Position numbers and translations under genes: made by a program. A DNA stretch of 8,326 nt, taken from Intrasporangium_A sp039812505. Lineage in GTDB: Bacteria > Actinomycetota > Actinomycetes > Actinomycetales > Dermatophilaceae. The notes beneath the pieces are model-generated. The model did not search any database. It had not been told where the DNA came from and saw only the letters and a list, made by a program, of their open reading frames with translations. Location: positions 1 through 8,326 of the forward strand of contig NZ_JBDIAQ010000153.1 in NCBI RefSeq assembly GCF_039812505.1. The letters are read 5' to 3'. Shown piece after piece: positions 1-6,918 of this stretch. The stretch's first letter is position 1; each line of letters starts with the position of its first letter.

Positions 1-1
1 T

Positions 2-775
2 GGTCGCACCGGGCGGGGTGCTGCGGCCGGGGCGTTCCAGCGCGGGTTGCGGGTGCTGGTGAGCGTCGCCGAGGCCGGTGAGGCCCGCGCCGACGAGATC
101 GCCGAGGACACGTCCCTGCCGCTGTCGACCGTCTACCGCTACCTGCGCACATTGCGAGAGGCGCAGTTCGTCGAGGAGCGGGACGGGTCCTATGTGCTCG
201 GCTGGCGCCTGCTCGAGCTCTCCGGCCAGCACCTGACCCACACCCGTCTGCTCGAGCTCGGTCACGCGTTCCTCCGTGAGCTCAGCGAGACCACCGGAGA
301 GACCGCCGTGCTGACGGTTCGCGTCGGCACCCAAGCGATCTGCCTTCGGCAGGTCGAGTCCGACCAGCCGATCCGCATGGCCTTCAAGATCAACCAGCTC
401 CTGCCGCTCCACGCCGGGGCCGGCCAGCGGATGCTGCTGGCGCACGCGCCCGCGGCGGTCGTCGAGCGGGTGCTCGCCCAGCCGTTGCGGCACATCACAG
501 CGGCCACCCTCGACCGGGCCCTGGTGGTCCGGGAGATCGAGCAGATCCGACGTCGCGGGTTCCTCGTATCCCACGGCGAGCTGTCCGAGGGCGCGGTCGC
601 GGTGGCGGTCCCGGTCTTCGCCGGCGGTGAGATCGCCTGCTCGATAACGGTGGCCGGGCCTGCGTACCGCTGCTCCCGCAGCTGGGTCACGCGCACCCGG
701 GCAGCGCTGCGGGCCAGTGCCCAGCAGCTGTCTGAGGTGCTCGACCAGCGCCCACAGGCGATTCTCACTCGATGA
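2..775 (+). CDS. IclR-family transcriptional regulator, 5'-truncated by window edge
   Basis: DNA-binding regulator with an N-terminal winged helix-turn-helix and a C-terminal effector-binding domain. The frame is open to the window edge, and the residues before the first possible internal start (TTG at 47) read AFQRG, matching the start of the IclR HTH (family pattern: ALxRaLxVL). The true start therefore lies upstream, and TTG 47 would cut into the fold. The HTH covers about nt 35-200, with the recognition-helix signature LPLSTVYRYLRTL. The effector domain runs from about nt 245 to 760, with PLHAGAGQRMLLA (family: PLHAtalGkalLA) and GELSEGAVAVAVPVF (family: GExxpGvxavAaPVf). The stop is followed by 86 bp and then hutH on the same strand, so it probably controls the hut genes, possibly binding urocanate or another intermediate; that role is inferred. 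Hut operons more often carry HutC (GntR family) or HutP. Family assignment is very sure; target and ligand are not. Confidence 0.93.
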   Translation, partial: GRTGRGAAAGAFQRGLRVLVSVAEAGEARADEIAEDTSLPLSTVYRYLRTLREAQFVEERDGSYVLGWRLLELSGQHLTHTRLLELGHAFLRELSETTGETAVLTVRVGTQAICLRQVESDQPIRMAFKINQLLPLHAGAGQRMLLAHAPAAVVERVLAQPLRHITAATLDRALVVREIEQIRRRGFLVSHGELSEGAVAVAVPVFAGGEIACSITVAGPAYRCSRSWVTRTRAALRASAQQLSEVLDQRPQAILTR

Positions 776-777
776 GA
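763..777. promoter_or_regulatory. Short inverted repeat across the iclR stop codon
   Basis: TCTCA (763-767) and TGAGA (773-777) form perfect 5-bp arms around a 5-nt loop, centred at the iclR stop. It could be a weak hairpin in the iclR transcript or a half-site for a regulator. Arms this short arise often by chance and no T-tract follows, so it is recorded only as a candidate. Confidence 0.2.
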
Positions 778-810
778 GCAGGGTCTGGACGGGAGCAGGA
801 AGGTGGGCAA

Positions 811-836
811 TGGTTCGGACATGGCCCGCTGAGCCA
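811..836. promoter_or_regulatory. Candidate operator or leader hairpin upstream of hutH
   Basis: TGGTTCGG (811-818) and CTGAGCCA (829-836) form an 8-position inverted repeat around a 10-nt spacer, with two G-T mismatches that would be wobble pairs in RNA. It is the best dyad in the 86-bp gap between the IclR gene and hutH. IclR proteins bind imperfect palindromes in promoter regions, so an operator is plausible. I found no convincing -35/-10 pair in the gap, which leaves open whether hutH has its own promoter or is read through from iclR. Confidence 0.3.
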
Positions 837-848
837 CGCAGACCGAGC

Positions 849-856
849 AGAAAGGA
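849..856 (+). promoter_or_regulatory. Shine-Dalgarno that fixes the hutH start
   Basis: AGAAAGGA ends 5 nt before ATG 862. The alternative in-frame ATG at 772, which overlaps the iclR stop, has no good ribosome site and would add 30 residues not expected in the family. The sequence therefore favours the 862 start. Confidence 0.7.
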
Positions 857-861
857 CCGGA

Positions 862-2541
862 ATGGTTGACACCGTTGTCGTCGGGACGGGCGCCCTGACG
901 CTCGACGACCTCGTCGCCGTCGCCCGTGGAGGGGCGCGGGTCGAGATCGCCCCCGCAGTCGAGGCCGCGATGGCGCCGTCGCTGCAATGGGTGCAGGACG
1001 CCGTCGCGGGCCGGCTCGACGGGGGTGAGGGTGCGGCGATGGCCGACCCGATCTACAGCATCAACACCGGCTTCGGCTCGCTCGCGGGCAAGGCGGCCTT
1101 CGCCCGGCCGGAGCAGGCCAGCGAGCTGTCCCGCCGGCTCATCGTGTCCAACGCCTCCGGTGTCGGCCGGCTCCTCGACGAGGATGTCGTGCGGGCGGCG
1201 ATGCTCATCCGTGTCTCCAGCCTGACCCGCGGCTTCTCCGGGGTGCGCCCGGTCCTCGTCGAGCGGATCGTCGACATGCTCAACGCGGGCGTCCTGCCCG
1301 CCGTGCCCGAGTTCGGCAGCCTCGGGGCCAGCGGTGACCTCATCCCGCTCGCACACCTGGCCATCGTGCTCACCCGGGCGGCCGGCGAGGACCGCGAGGA
1401 GGACAGCGGTCAGGCGATCGTCGACGGCGAGGTCGTCTCGGGCCTGACCGCCATGCGGGCCGCCGGTCTCGAGCGCATCGTGCTCGGGCCCAAGGAGGGG
1501 CTGGGCCTGATCAACGGAACGTCGTTCTCGACCGCCCTGGCCGCCCTGTCCGTGTATGACGCCGACACGCTCGTCCGCACCGCCGAGGTCGCCGCGGCGA
1601 TGTCGATCGAGGCCCTGAGCGGCTTCGCCGACGCCTTCCTGCCCCAGGTCCACGCCGCGCGTGGACAGGTCGGCCAGATCGCGACCGCCGCACACCTGCG
1701 CGACCTGCTCGCCGGCAGCGAGTTCATCGACGGCAGCGAGTCGGTCGACCCGGTCCGTCAGCCCCCGCAGGACGCCTACTCGCTGCGCTGCGTCCCGCAG
1801 GTGCTGGGCCCCGTCCGCGACACGCTCGACTTCGTGCGCGGCATCGTCGAACGGGAGATCACCGCTGCCACGGACAACCCGCTCATCTTCACCGAGCTGC
1901 CCGCGAGCCGTCGGCTCAAGGCCGTCTCCGGCGGCAACTTCCACGCCGAGTACCTCGCCTTCGTGTCCGACTTCACCTCGATCGTCGTCTCGGAGATCGG
2001 CAGCATCGCCGAGCGGCGGATCTTCCGGCTCGACGACAGCACCCTGAGCCGTGGCCTGCCGGAGATGCTCGTCGACAGCGCCGACGCCGGGATGGACTGC
2101 GGCTACATGCTGCCGCAGTACCTCGCCGCCGCACTCGTCTCGGACTGCAAGACGCTGGCCCACCCCGACAGCGTCGACTCCATCCCGACCTCCTCCAACC
2201 AGGAGGACCACGTCTCGATGGCCAACAACGCGGGGCGACACACCCGCCAGGTCGTGGCGAACGTCCAGCACGTCGTGGGCATCGAGCTCGTCGCGGCCGC
2301 CCAGGCCCTCGAGCTGCGGCTGGCGGCGGCGGGCAAGGAGCGCAGCGCGCTGGCCCCGGCCACCCGGGCGGTCCTCGACCTGGTGCGCTCCACCCCGACG
2401 AGCGACGGCCGGGGGATCGCCTTCCTGACCCGCGACGTCGTGATGTACCCCCGGATCCGCGCCGCCGCCGAGCTCGTCGCATCCGGCGCCGTGCTCGACA
2501 CCGTAGCCCCCCACCTCCCCACCGAAGAGAAGGAATCCTGA
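862..2541 (+). CDS. hutH: Histidine ammonia-lyase (MIO family), divergent
   Basis: Cytosolic aromatic amino acid lyase that removes ammonia from L-histidine to give trans-urocanate, step 1 of histidine use. Length is 559 aa against about 510 for typical HutH, with extra residues at the N-terminus, in internal loops and at the C-terminus. The self-cyclising MIO triad is A156-S157-G158, in GSLGASGDLIPLAH. Other matching catalytic motifs are Y65 in YSINTGFG, N218 in LINGTS, Q303/Y306/R309 in QDAYSLRC, F360 in GGNFH and E448 in NQEDHVSM. The Gln-Glu-Asp motif fits histidine lyases better than phenylalanine or tyrosine lyases. Oddities: the selectivity loop reads S96-N97 where HutH normally has Ser-His; GNFHGEP is GNFHAEY (360-364 region); GLPPFL is GLPEML (398-403). 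Start chosen by the Shine-Dalgarno at 849-856. It lies 2 bp from hutU, so the two are surely co-transcribed. A lyase for a modified histidine cannot be excluded; PAL or TAL activity is less likely given hutU, hutI and hutF next door. Confidence 0.92.
   Translation: MVDTVVVGTGALTLDDLVAVARGGARVEIAPAVEAAMAPSLQWVQDAVAGRLDGGEGAAMADPIYSINTGFGSLAGKAAFARPEQASELSRRLIVSNASGVGRLLDEDVVRAAMLIRVSSLTRGFSGVRPVLVERIVDMLNAGVLPAVPEFGSLGASGDLIPLAHLAIVLTRAAGEDREEDSGQAIVDGEVVSGLTAMRAAGLERIVLGPKEGLGLINGTSFSTALAALSVYDADTLVRTAEVAAAMSIEALSGFADAFLPQVHAARGQVGQIATAAHLRDLLAGSEFIDGSESVDPVRQPPQDAYSLRCVPQVLGPVRDTLDFVRGIVEREITAATDNPLIFTELPASRRLKAVSGGNFHAEYLAFVSDFTSIVVSEIGSIAERRIFRLDDSTLSRGLPEMLVDSADAGMDCGYMLPQYLAAALVSDCKTLAHPDSVDSIPTSSNQEDHVSMANNAGRHTRQVVANVQHVVGIELVAAAQALELRLAAAGKERSALAPATRAVLDLVRSTPTSDGRGIAFLTRDVVMYPRIRAAAELVASGAVLDTVAPHLPTEEKES
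2529..2534 (+). promoter_or_regulatory. Shine-Dalgarno for hutU
   Basis: GAAGGA sits inside the 3' end of hutH, 9 nt before ATG 2544. A second in-frame ATG at 2580 also has an AGGA (2568-2571) 8 nt ahead, so a start 12 codons further in is a real alternative. Confidence 0.6.
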
Positions 2542-2543
2542 AG

Positions 2544-4289
2544 ATGACCACCGGAACGCCCGACCGCAGGACGGAGCACATGCCCGTCAGCGACGCCACG
2601 TTCGAGCCGAAGCCCGTGGTGCGCAACATCACCGCCCAGCGCGGGGACACGTTGCGCTGCAAGGGCTGGAAGCAGGAGACCATCCTGCGGATGCTCGAGA
2701 ACAACATGGAGGTCGCCGAGCACCCCGACGAGCTCGTCGTCTACGGCGGCATCGGCAAGGCGGCCCGCAACTGGGAGTCCTACCACGCCATCGTCGACTC
2801 GCTGCAGAACCTCGCGGACGACGAGACCCTCGTGGTCCAGTCGGGCATGCCGGTCGCCGTCTTCCAGACCCACGAGCTGGCCCCCCGCGTCGTCATGGCG
2901 ACGACCAACTTCGTCCGCCCGTCCTGGCAGCAGTTCTACGACCTGCAGGACAAGAACCTGACGATCTTCGCCCAGTACACCGCGGCCCCGTGGGAGTACA
3001 TCGGCACCCAGGGCGTCATCCAGGGCACCTTCGAGACGCTCCGCTCGGTCGCCAACGTGCACCTCGACGGCTCCTGGGCCGGCAAGATCCTCGTCTGCGC
3101 CGGCATGGGCGGCATGGGCGGCAACCAGCCGCGCGCCATGACGATGCTCGGCGGCGTGGCCATCTGCGCCGACGTCGACGAGCGGATCATCAACAACCGG
3201 ATCAAGGTCGGGTACTGCGACGTGCTCGCCGAGTCGATCCCGCACGCCATCGAGCTGGCCAAGGAGGCGGCGGCCGAGAAGCGCCCGCTCGGGATCTCCG
3301 TCGTCGCCAACGCCGTCGAGCTGTTCGAGTACTGCCTGGAGAACGGCTTCCGCCCCGACGTCGTCACCGAGATGACCCCGGCGCACGACCCGGTCGCGTA
3401 CGTCCCGGTCGGGTACACGGTCTACGAGGCGGAGGACTTCCGCAAGCGCGACCGCGACGCCTACTTCGAGGTGAGCCGGCAGGCGATGGTGCGCCAGCTC
3501 AACGCCATGAACGCCTTCTTCGACATGGGCGTGCCGACCTTCGAGTACGGCAACCAGATCCGCCGCGAGGCCGAGCTCGGTGGCCACCCCGACGCCTACC
3601 GGATCCCGGGCTTCGTGTCGGCCTACCTGCGCCCGCTCTTCCTCGAGGGCCGCGGCCCGTTCCGCTGGACCTGCATCTCCGGCGACCCGGCCGACCTGGC
3701 TCGCCTCGACGACCTCGTGATGGAGCTGTTCGCCGACGACGAGCTCGTCACGCGCTGGATCAGCCTGGCCCGCAAGCACGTCCCGATCGAGGCCCTGCCC
3801 GCGCGGGTGTGCTACCTCGGCTTCGGCCAGCGCAAGAAGTTCGGCCTGGCCGTCAACGAGCTGATCAAGAAGGGCGAGGTCAAGGGCCCGGTCGCGTTCT
3901 CCCGCGACAACCTCGACTCCGGCTCGATCATCAACCCGACCTTCGAGTCCGAGAACATGCCCGACGGCTCCGACGTCATCTCCGACTGGCCGTACCTGAA
4001 CGGTCTGCTCAACGCGTCGGCCATGTGCGACCTGATCGCCATCCAGGCCAACTACGCGATGGGCGACTCGGTCCACACCGGCGTCACGATGATCGCCGAC
4101 GGCACGGACATCGCCGCGTTCCGGCTCAAGGCCGCCCTGACGGTCGACAGTGGCATCGGCGTCGTGCGCCACGCCCAGGCCGGCTACGACCGCGCCCGCG
4201 AGGTCGCCAAGACCGTCGGCCCCGACGAGGGCCTCACCGTCCCGCTGTGGTGGACCCGGCAGGCGACCTTCGGCCCCGACGACGAGTGA
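2544..4289 (+). CDS. hutU: Urocanate hydratase (urocanase), divergent
   Basis: NAD-dependent cytosolic hydratase that turns urocanate into 4-imidazolone-5-propionate; in this family NAD acts as an electrophile rather than as a redox carrier. It is 581 aa from ATG 2544, or 569 aa from ATG 2580; typical HutU is about 550-560. Family motifs run the full length: Y67 in VVYGGIGKAARNW, Q144 and T146 in the AQYTA stretch, YIGTQGVIQGT, the NAD loop GMGGMGGNQP (187-196), PAHDP, EYGNQIR, R374 in GPFRW, C423 in LPARVCYLGFG (the conserved urocanase Cys), DNLDSGS, DGSDVISDWP and a GVVRHAQAGY end. The clear oddity is residues 499-505, AIQANYA, where nearly all urocanases have HHGGGVG; flanks such as H511 and G513 align with no gap, so this is substitution and not frameshift. 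The N-terminus also differs from the usual RAPRG opening. Context supports urocanase. A paralogue acting on a modified urocanate is the main alternative. Confidence 0.9.
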   Translation: MTTGTPDRRTEHMPVSDATFEPKPVVRNITAQRGDTLRCKGWKQETILRMLENNMEVAEHPDELVVYGGIGKAARNWESYHAIVDSLQNLADDETLVVQSGMPVAVFQTHELAPRVVMATTNFVRPSWQQFYDLQDKNLTIFAQYTAAPWEYIGTQGVIQGTFETLRSVANVHLDGSWAGKILVCAGMGGMGGNQPRAMTMLGGVAICADVDERIINNRIKVGYCDVLAESIPHAIELAKEAAAEKRPLGISVVANAVELFEYCLENGFRPDVVTEMTPAHDPVAYVPVGYTVYEAEDFRKRDRDAYFEVSRQAMVRQLNAMNAFFDMGVPTFEYGNQIRREAELGGHPDAYRIPGFVSAYLRPLFLEGRGPFRWTCISGDPADLARLDDLVMELFADDELVTRWISLARKHVPIEALPARVCYLGFGQRKKFGLAVNELIKKGEVKGPVAFSRDNLDSGSIINPTFESENMPDGSDVISDWPYLNGLLNASAMCDLIAIQANYAMGDSVHTGVTMIADGTDIAAFRLKAALTVDSGIGVVRHAQAGYDRAREVAKTVGPDEGLTVPLWWTRQATFGPDDE

Positions 4290-4293
4290 CCCG

Positions 4294-5544
4294 ATGACCC
4301 CCCAGCACCAGCAGCGACAGTCCGTCGACCTGATCGTCACCGGTGCCGCCGAGGTGCTGACCTGCGCCGCCGGTGCTCCCGACCTGCTCGGGAGCACCAG
4401 CGGCGGGGTGGCCGTCGACGGCGGCCGCATCGTCGCGGTCGGGGACGTCAGCGGGTATGCCGCCGAGCTCGTCGTCGACGCCCGTGGCGGTGTCGTCCTG
4501 CCGGGCTTCGTGGACGCACACACCCACGTCGTCTTCGGCGGCAGCCGGGCGCAGGAGTACGCGGCCCGGGTCGCCGGACTCGAGCCCCCGCCCGGCGCGG
4601 TCGTCGGGATCACCGGCACCATGGCGGCCACGCGGGCCGCGGGCCGCGACGAGCTGCGGAAGCAGGCCGCCGGGCGGCTGCGGGAGATGGTCGAGCACGG
4701 CACGACGACCGTCGAGAGCAAGAGCGGCTACGGCTTGGACGTCGAGACCGAGATCGCGACCCTCGACACGAACCGCGTTCTGCAGCAACAGCTTCCGGTC
4801 GACATCGTGAGCACCTTCCTCGGGGCGCACGCCTTCCCCCCGGGAGCCGACCAGGCGGCATACGTCGAGCAGGTCGTGCAGCTCGCGAAGCGCGTCGGCG
4901 CGGAGGGACTGGCCGAGTTCTGCGATGTCTACTGCGACGACGGCTACTTCGACCTCGCGCAGACCGAGCGGATCCTGCGCGCCGGGCTCGACGCCGGGCT
5001 GGCCCCGAAGGTCCACCTCGACGCGTACAGCCACACCGGCGCGGCGGCGCTCGCCGCGGACCTGCGCGCGACCAGCGTCGACCACCTGAACCTGACGACC
5101 GATGCCGAGCTGGCGCAGCTCGGGCAGGCCGGTGTCGCAGGCGTCTACATGCCCTGCCTCGACTACGCCGTGCGCCATCCGCACCCGCTGGACCCACGCA
5201 GGGTGCTCGACGCCGGGATGGAGCTGGCCCTGGCCACCGACATCTGCCCCGGGTGCTGGACCACGAGCATGCAGCTCGCGATCCAGATGGCCTGCCGCAC
5301 GGGCGGGCTCAGCGTCCCTCAGGCGTTGCGGGCGGCGACCCTGGGCTCGGCCGTCGCGCTGGGCCGGGCCGACCGGGTCGGGTCGCTGGAGGTCGGCAAG
5401 CAGGCCGACCTGATCGTGCTGGACGTCGGGTCGCCCGAGGACGTCGCCTACCGGCTGGGTCGCAACAACGTCAGCACCGTGATCCGGCGCGGCCGGGTCA
5501 TCCACGAAGCCAACCCGGCCCCTCGGCCCGAGGAGACCCGATGA
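4294..5544 (+). CDS. hutI: Imidazolonepropionase
   Basis: Metal-dependent amidohydrolase that opens the ring of 4-imidazolone-5-propionate to give N-formimidoyl-L-glutamate, step 3 of the pathway. Length is 416 aa, normal for HutI (about 400-415). Probable metal ligands are H76 and H78 in VDAHTHVVFGGSR, H241 in KVHLDAY and D316 in LATDICPGCW, with H264 in the VDHLN motif. TTVESKSGYGLD and the closing GSLEVGKQADLIVLD are also typical. The HLDAYSHTG and DICPGCW motifs differ from the HADQ-type and NPGS-type motifs of Pseudomonas and Bacillus HutI, and recall a separate clade with a His-x-Asp-Ala-Tyr motif that I associate, from memory, partly with archaea. The start lies 4 bp after the hutU stop with only a weak ribosome site, so translational coupling is likely. 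The 3' end overlaps hutF. Confidence 0.94.
   Translation: MTPQHQQRQSVDLIVTGAAEVLTCAAGAPDLLGSTSGGVAVDGGRIVAVGDVSGYAAELVVDARGGVVLPGFVDAHTHVVFGGSRAQEYAARVAGLEPPPGAVVGITGTMAATRAAGRDELRKQAAGRLREMVEHGTTTVESKSGYGLDVETEIATLDTNRVLQQQLPVDIVSTFLGAHAFPPGADQAAYVEQVVQLAKRVGAEGLAEFCDVYCDDGYFDLAQTERILRAGLDAGLAPKVHLDAYSHTGAAALAADLRATSVDHLNLTTDAELAQLGQAGVAGVYMPCLDYAVRHPHPLDPRRVLDAGMELALATDICPGCWTTSMQLAIQMACRTGGLSVPQALRAATLGSAVALGRADRVGSLEVGKQADLIVLDVGSPEDVAYRLGRNNVSTVIRRGRVIHEANPAPRPEETR
5531..5535 (+). promoter_or_regulatory. Shine-Dalgarno for hutF inside hutI
   Basis: AGGAG ends 5 nt before ATG 5541. Together with the ATGA overlap of the hutF start and the hutI stop, it fixes the hutF start and suggests coupled translation. 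Confidence 0.65.
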
Positions 5545-6890
5545 CCACGTTCCACTGCGAGCAGGCTTGGCTCGGAGGCGACTCCGCGACCAAGGACGTC
5601 CTCGTCGAGACGGCCGGCGGCGTCATCGTCTCCGTCACGGCCGGTGTCCCGGCACCGGAGGCGGCGGTCGTGCTGCGGGGCCTGACGCTGCCGGGCCTGG
5701 CCAACACCCACTCGCACGTGTTCCACCGCGCGATCCGGGGCCACAGCCAGAGCGGTGTCGCCGACTTCTGGCTGTGGCGCGACCTGATGTACTCCGTGGC
5801 CGAGCGGCTCACCCCGGAGCTGATGTACGACCTGGCCCGGGCCACGTACGCCGAGATGGCCCTGTCCGGCGTGACGAGCGTGGGCGAGTTCCACTACGTG
5901 CACCACCGTGCCGGCGGGGAGCGCTACACCGACCCCAACGAGATGAGCCGCGCCGTCGTGCGCGCCGCCAACGACGCCGGCATCCGGATCACCCTGATCG
6001 ACACGTGCTACCTGCAGGCCGACGTGCACGGTGCGCCGCTCACCGGGGTCCAGCAGCGCTTCGACGACGGCTCCTGGCAGGCCTGGGTCGAGCGGGTCGC
6101 GCAGCTGGGGTCCGGGCCGATGCAGCGCACCGGCGCGGCGATCCACTCGGTACGTGCCGTGCCCCGCGCGGCCATGGGCCCCATCGCCGACGCGGCCCGC
6201 GCGAACCGCTGGCCGCTGCACGTCCACCTCTCGGAGCAGCCCGCCGAGAACGCCGCATCCGTCGAGGCGTTCGGGCTCACGCCCACGGAGGTGCTTGCCG
6301 CCGAAGGGGCGCTCGGCGACACGACGACCGCCGTCCACGCGACGCACCTGACCGACGCGGACATCGCGGCCCTGGGCGGGAGTGCCACCTTCATCAGCAT
6401 GTGCTGCACGACCGAGCGCGACCTGGCCGACGGCGTCGGGCCGGCCGCGCGGCTGCACGCCGCCGGGTCGCCGCTCTGCGTGGGCAGCGACGCGCACATG
6501 ATGATCGACCTGTGGGAGGAGGCTCGCGCCATCGAGCTGGACGAACGGCTCGTCTCGGGCACCCGCGGCCACCTGTCCGTCGGGGACCTCGTGCGGGCGA
6601 TGACGACCTACGGCGCGGCATCCATCGGGTGGCCCGAAGCCGGCTCGATCGCCCCCGGCGCGCTGGCCGACCTCGTCACGGTCCGGCTCGACTCGCCCCG
6701 CACGGCAGGGGCGCGCAGCGGCGATGCCCTGGCCCACGTCGTGTTCGCCGCCACCGCGGCCGATGTCACCGATGTGTTCGTCGGGGGAGCGGCGGTCGTC
6801 CGCGACGGGCGGCACCTGTCGGTCGACGTGGGACCCGAGCTCGAGTCCGCCGTCGCCGCCGCGCTGGGAGTCGCCGAAGGGCTGGCCTGA
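5541..6890 (+). CDS. hutF: Formimidoylglutamate deiminase
   Basis: Amidohydrolase that converts N-formimidoyl-L-glutamate to N-formyl-L-glutamate and ammonia. Its presence marks the five-step histidine route rather than direct cleavage by formimidoylglutamase. Length is 449 aa, the usual HutF size. Motifs: H57 and H59 in ANTHSHVFHRA (family: NaHSHaFqRA), the WLWRDLMY segment, GVTSVGEFHYVHH, H227/H229 with E232 in LHVHLSEQ, H266/H269 in VHATHLT, CTTERDLADG, and D317 in VGSDAHMMIDLWEEAR. The C-terminus carries the usual composite domain ending (GALADLVTV). The family's CPTTE motif is CCTTE here, a minor change. Unlike the other hut enzymes in the cluster, this one looks like an ordinary actinobacterial HutF. 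Its product needs a deformylase (HutG or equivalent) that is not visible in the window. The 28-bp gap to the next gene keeps that gene in the likely operon. Confidence 0.93.
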   Translation: MTTFHCEQAWLGGDSATKDVLVETAGGVIVSVTAGVPAPEAAVVLRGLTLPGLANTHSHVFHRAIRGHSQSGVADFWLWRDLMYSVAERLTPELMYDLARATYAEMALSGVTSVGEFHYVHHRAGGERYTDPNEMSRAVVRAANDAGIRITLIDTCYLQADVHGAPLTGVQQRFDDGSWQAWVERVAQLGSGPMQRTGAAIHSVRAVPRAAMGPIADAARANRWPLHVHLSEQPAENAASVEAFGLTPTEVLAAEGALGDTTTAVHATHLTDADIAALGGSATFISMCCTTERDLADGVGPAARLHAAGSPLCVGSDAHMMIDLWEEARAIELDERLVSGTRGHLSVGDLVRAMTTYGAASIGWPEAGSIAPGALADLVTVRLDSPRTAGARSGDALAHVVFAATAADVTDVFVGGAAVVRDGRHLSVDVGPELESAVAAALGVAEGLA

Positions 6891-6903
6891 GACGCCCACG
6901 TCG

Positions 6904-6909
6904 AGGAGG
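6904..6909 (+). promoter_or_regulatory. Strong Shine-Dalgarno for the FAD-linked oxidase
   Basis: AGGAGG lies in the 28-bp gap after hutF, 9 nt before ATG 6919. It is the best ribosome site in the window and selects this start over the longer open frame that runs back through hutF. Confidence 0.75.
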
Positions 6910-6918
6910 ATCGAGCCC

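Noticed and set aside
47..775. IclR gene starting at TTG 47
   Set aside because: The codons before it already match the conserved start of the IclR helix-turn-helix and the frame is open to the window edge, so the gene is cut by the window rather than starting here.
772..861. Upstream hutH start at ATG 772, overlapping the iclR stop as ATGA
   Set aside because: It would look like translational coupling, but there is no good Shine-Dalgarno, and the added 30 residues do not resemble the family N-terminus. ATG 862 has AGAAAGGA at the right distance and begins with a typical HutH-like stretch.
262..2514. Long open frame on the minus strand (750 codons) opposite iclR and hutH
   Set aside because: It is antisense to two genes with clear family motifs, its translation is low-complexity (rich in Gly, Asp, Arg, Val, His), and long antisense frames are normal in GC-rich DNA.
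862..2541. Phenylalanine or tyrosine ammonia-lyase, or aminomutase, instead of HutH
   Set aside because: The NQED glutamate, the QDAYSLRC motif and the hutU-hutI-hutF neighbours favour histidine-type chemistry; the unusual loop is kept as a finding and not used to change the call.
4020..4082. Frameshift or sequencing error as the cause of the altered HutU motif
   Set aside because: Conserved residues flank the altered segment in the same frame with no length change, and the other frames do not encode a His-His-Gly-Gly-Gly motif there.
2103..4721. Open frame of 872 codons on the minus strand opposite hutU
   Set aside because: It spans hutH, hutU and hutI in antisense and shows no recognisable domain; it is a shadow of the third-position G/C bias of the real genes.
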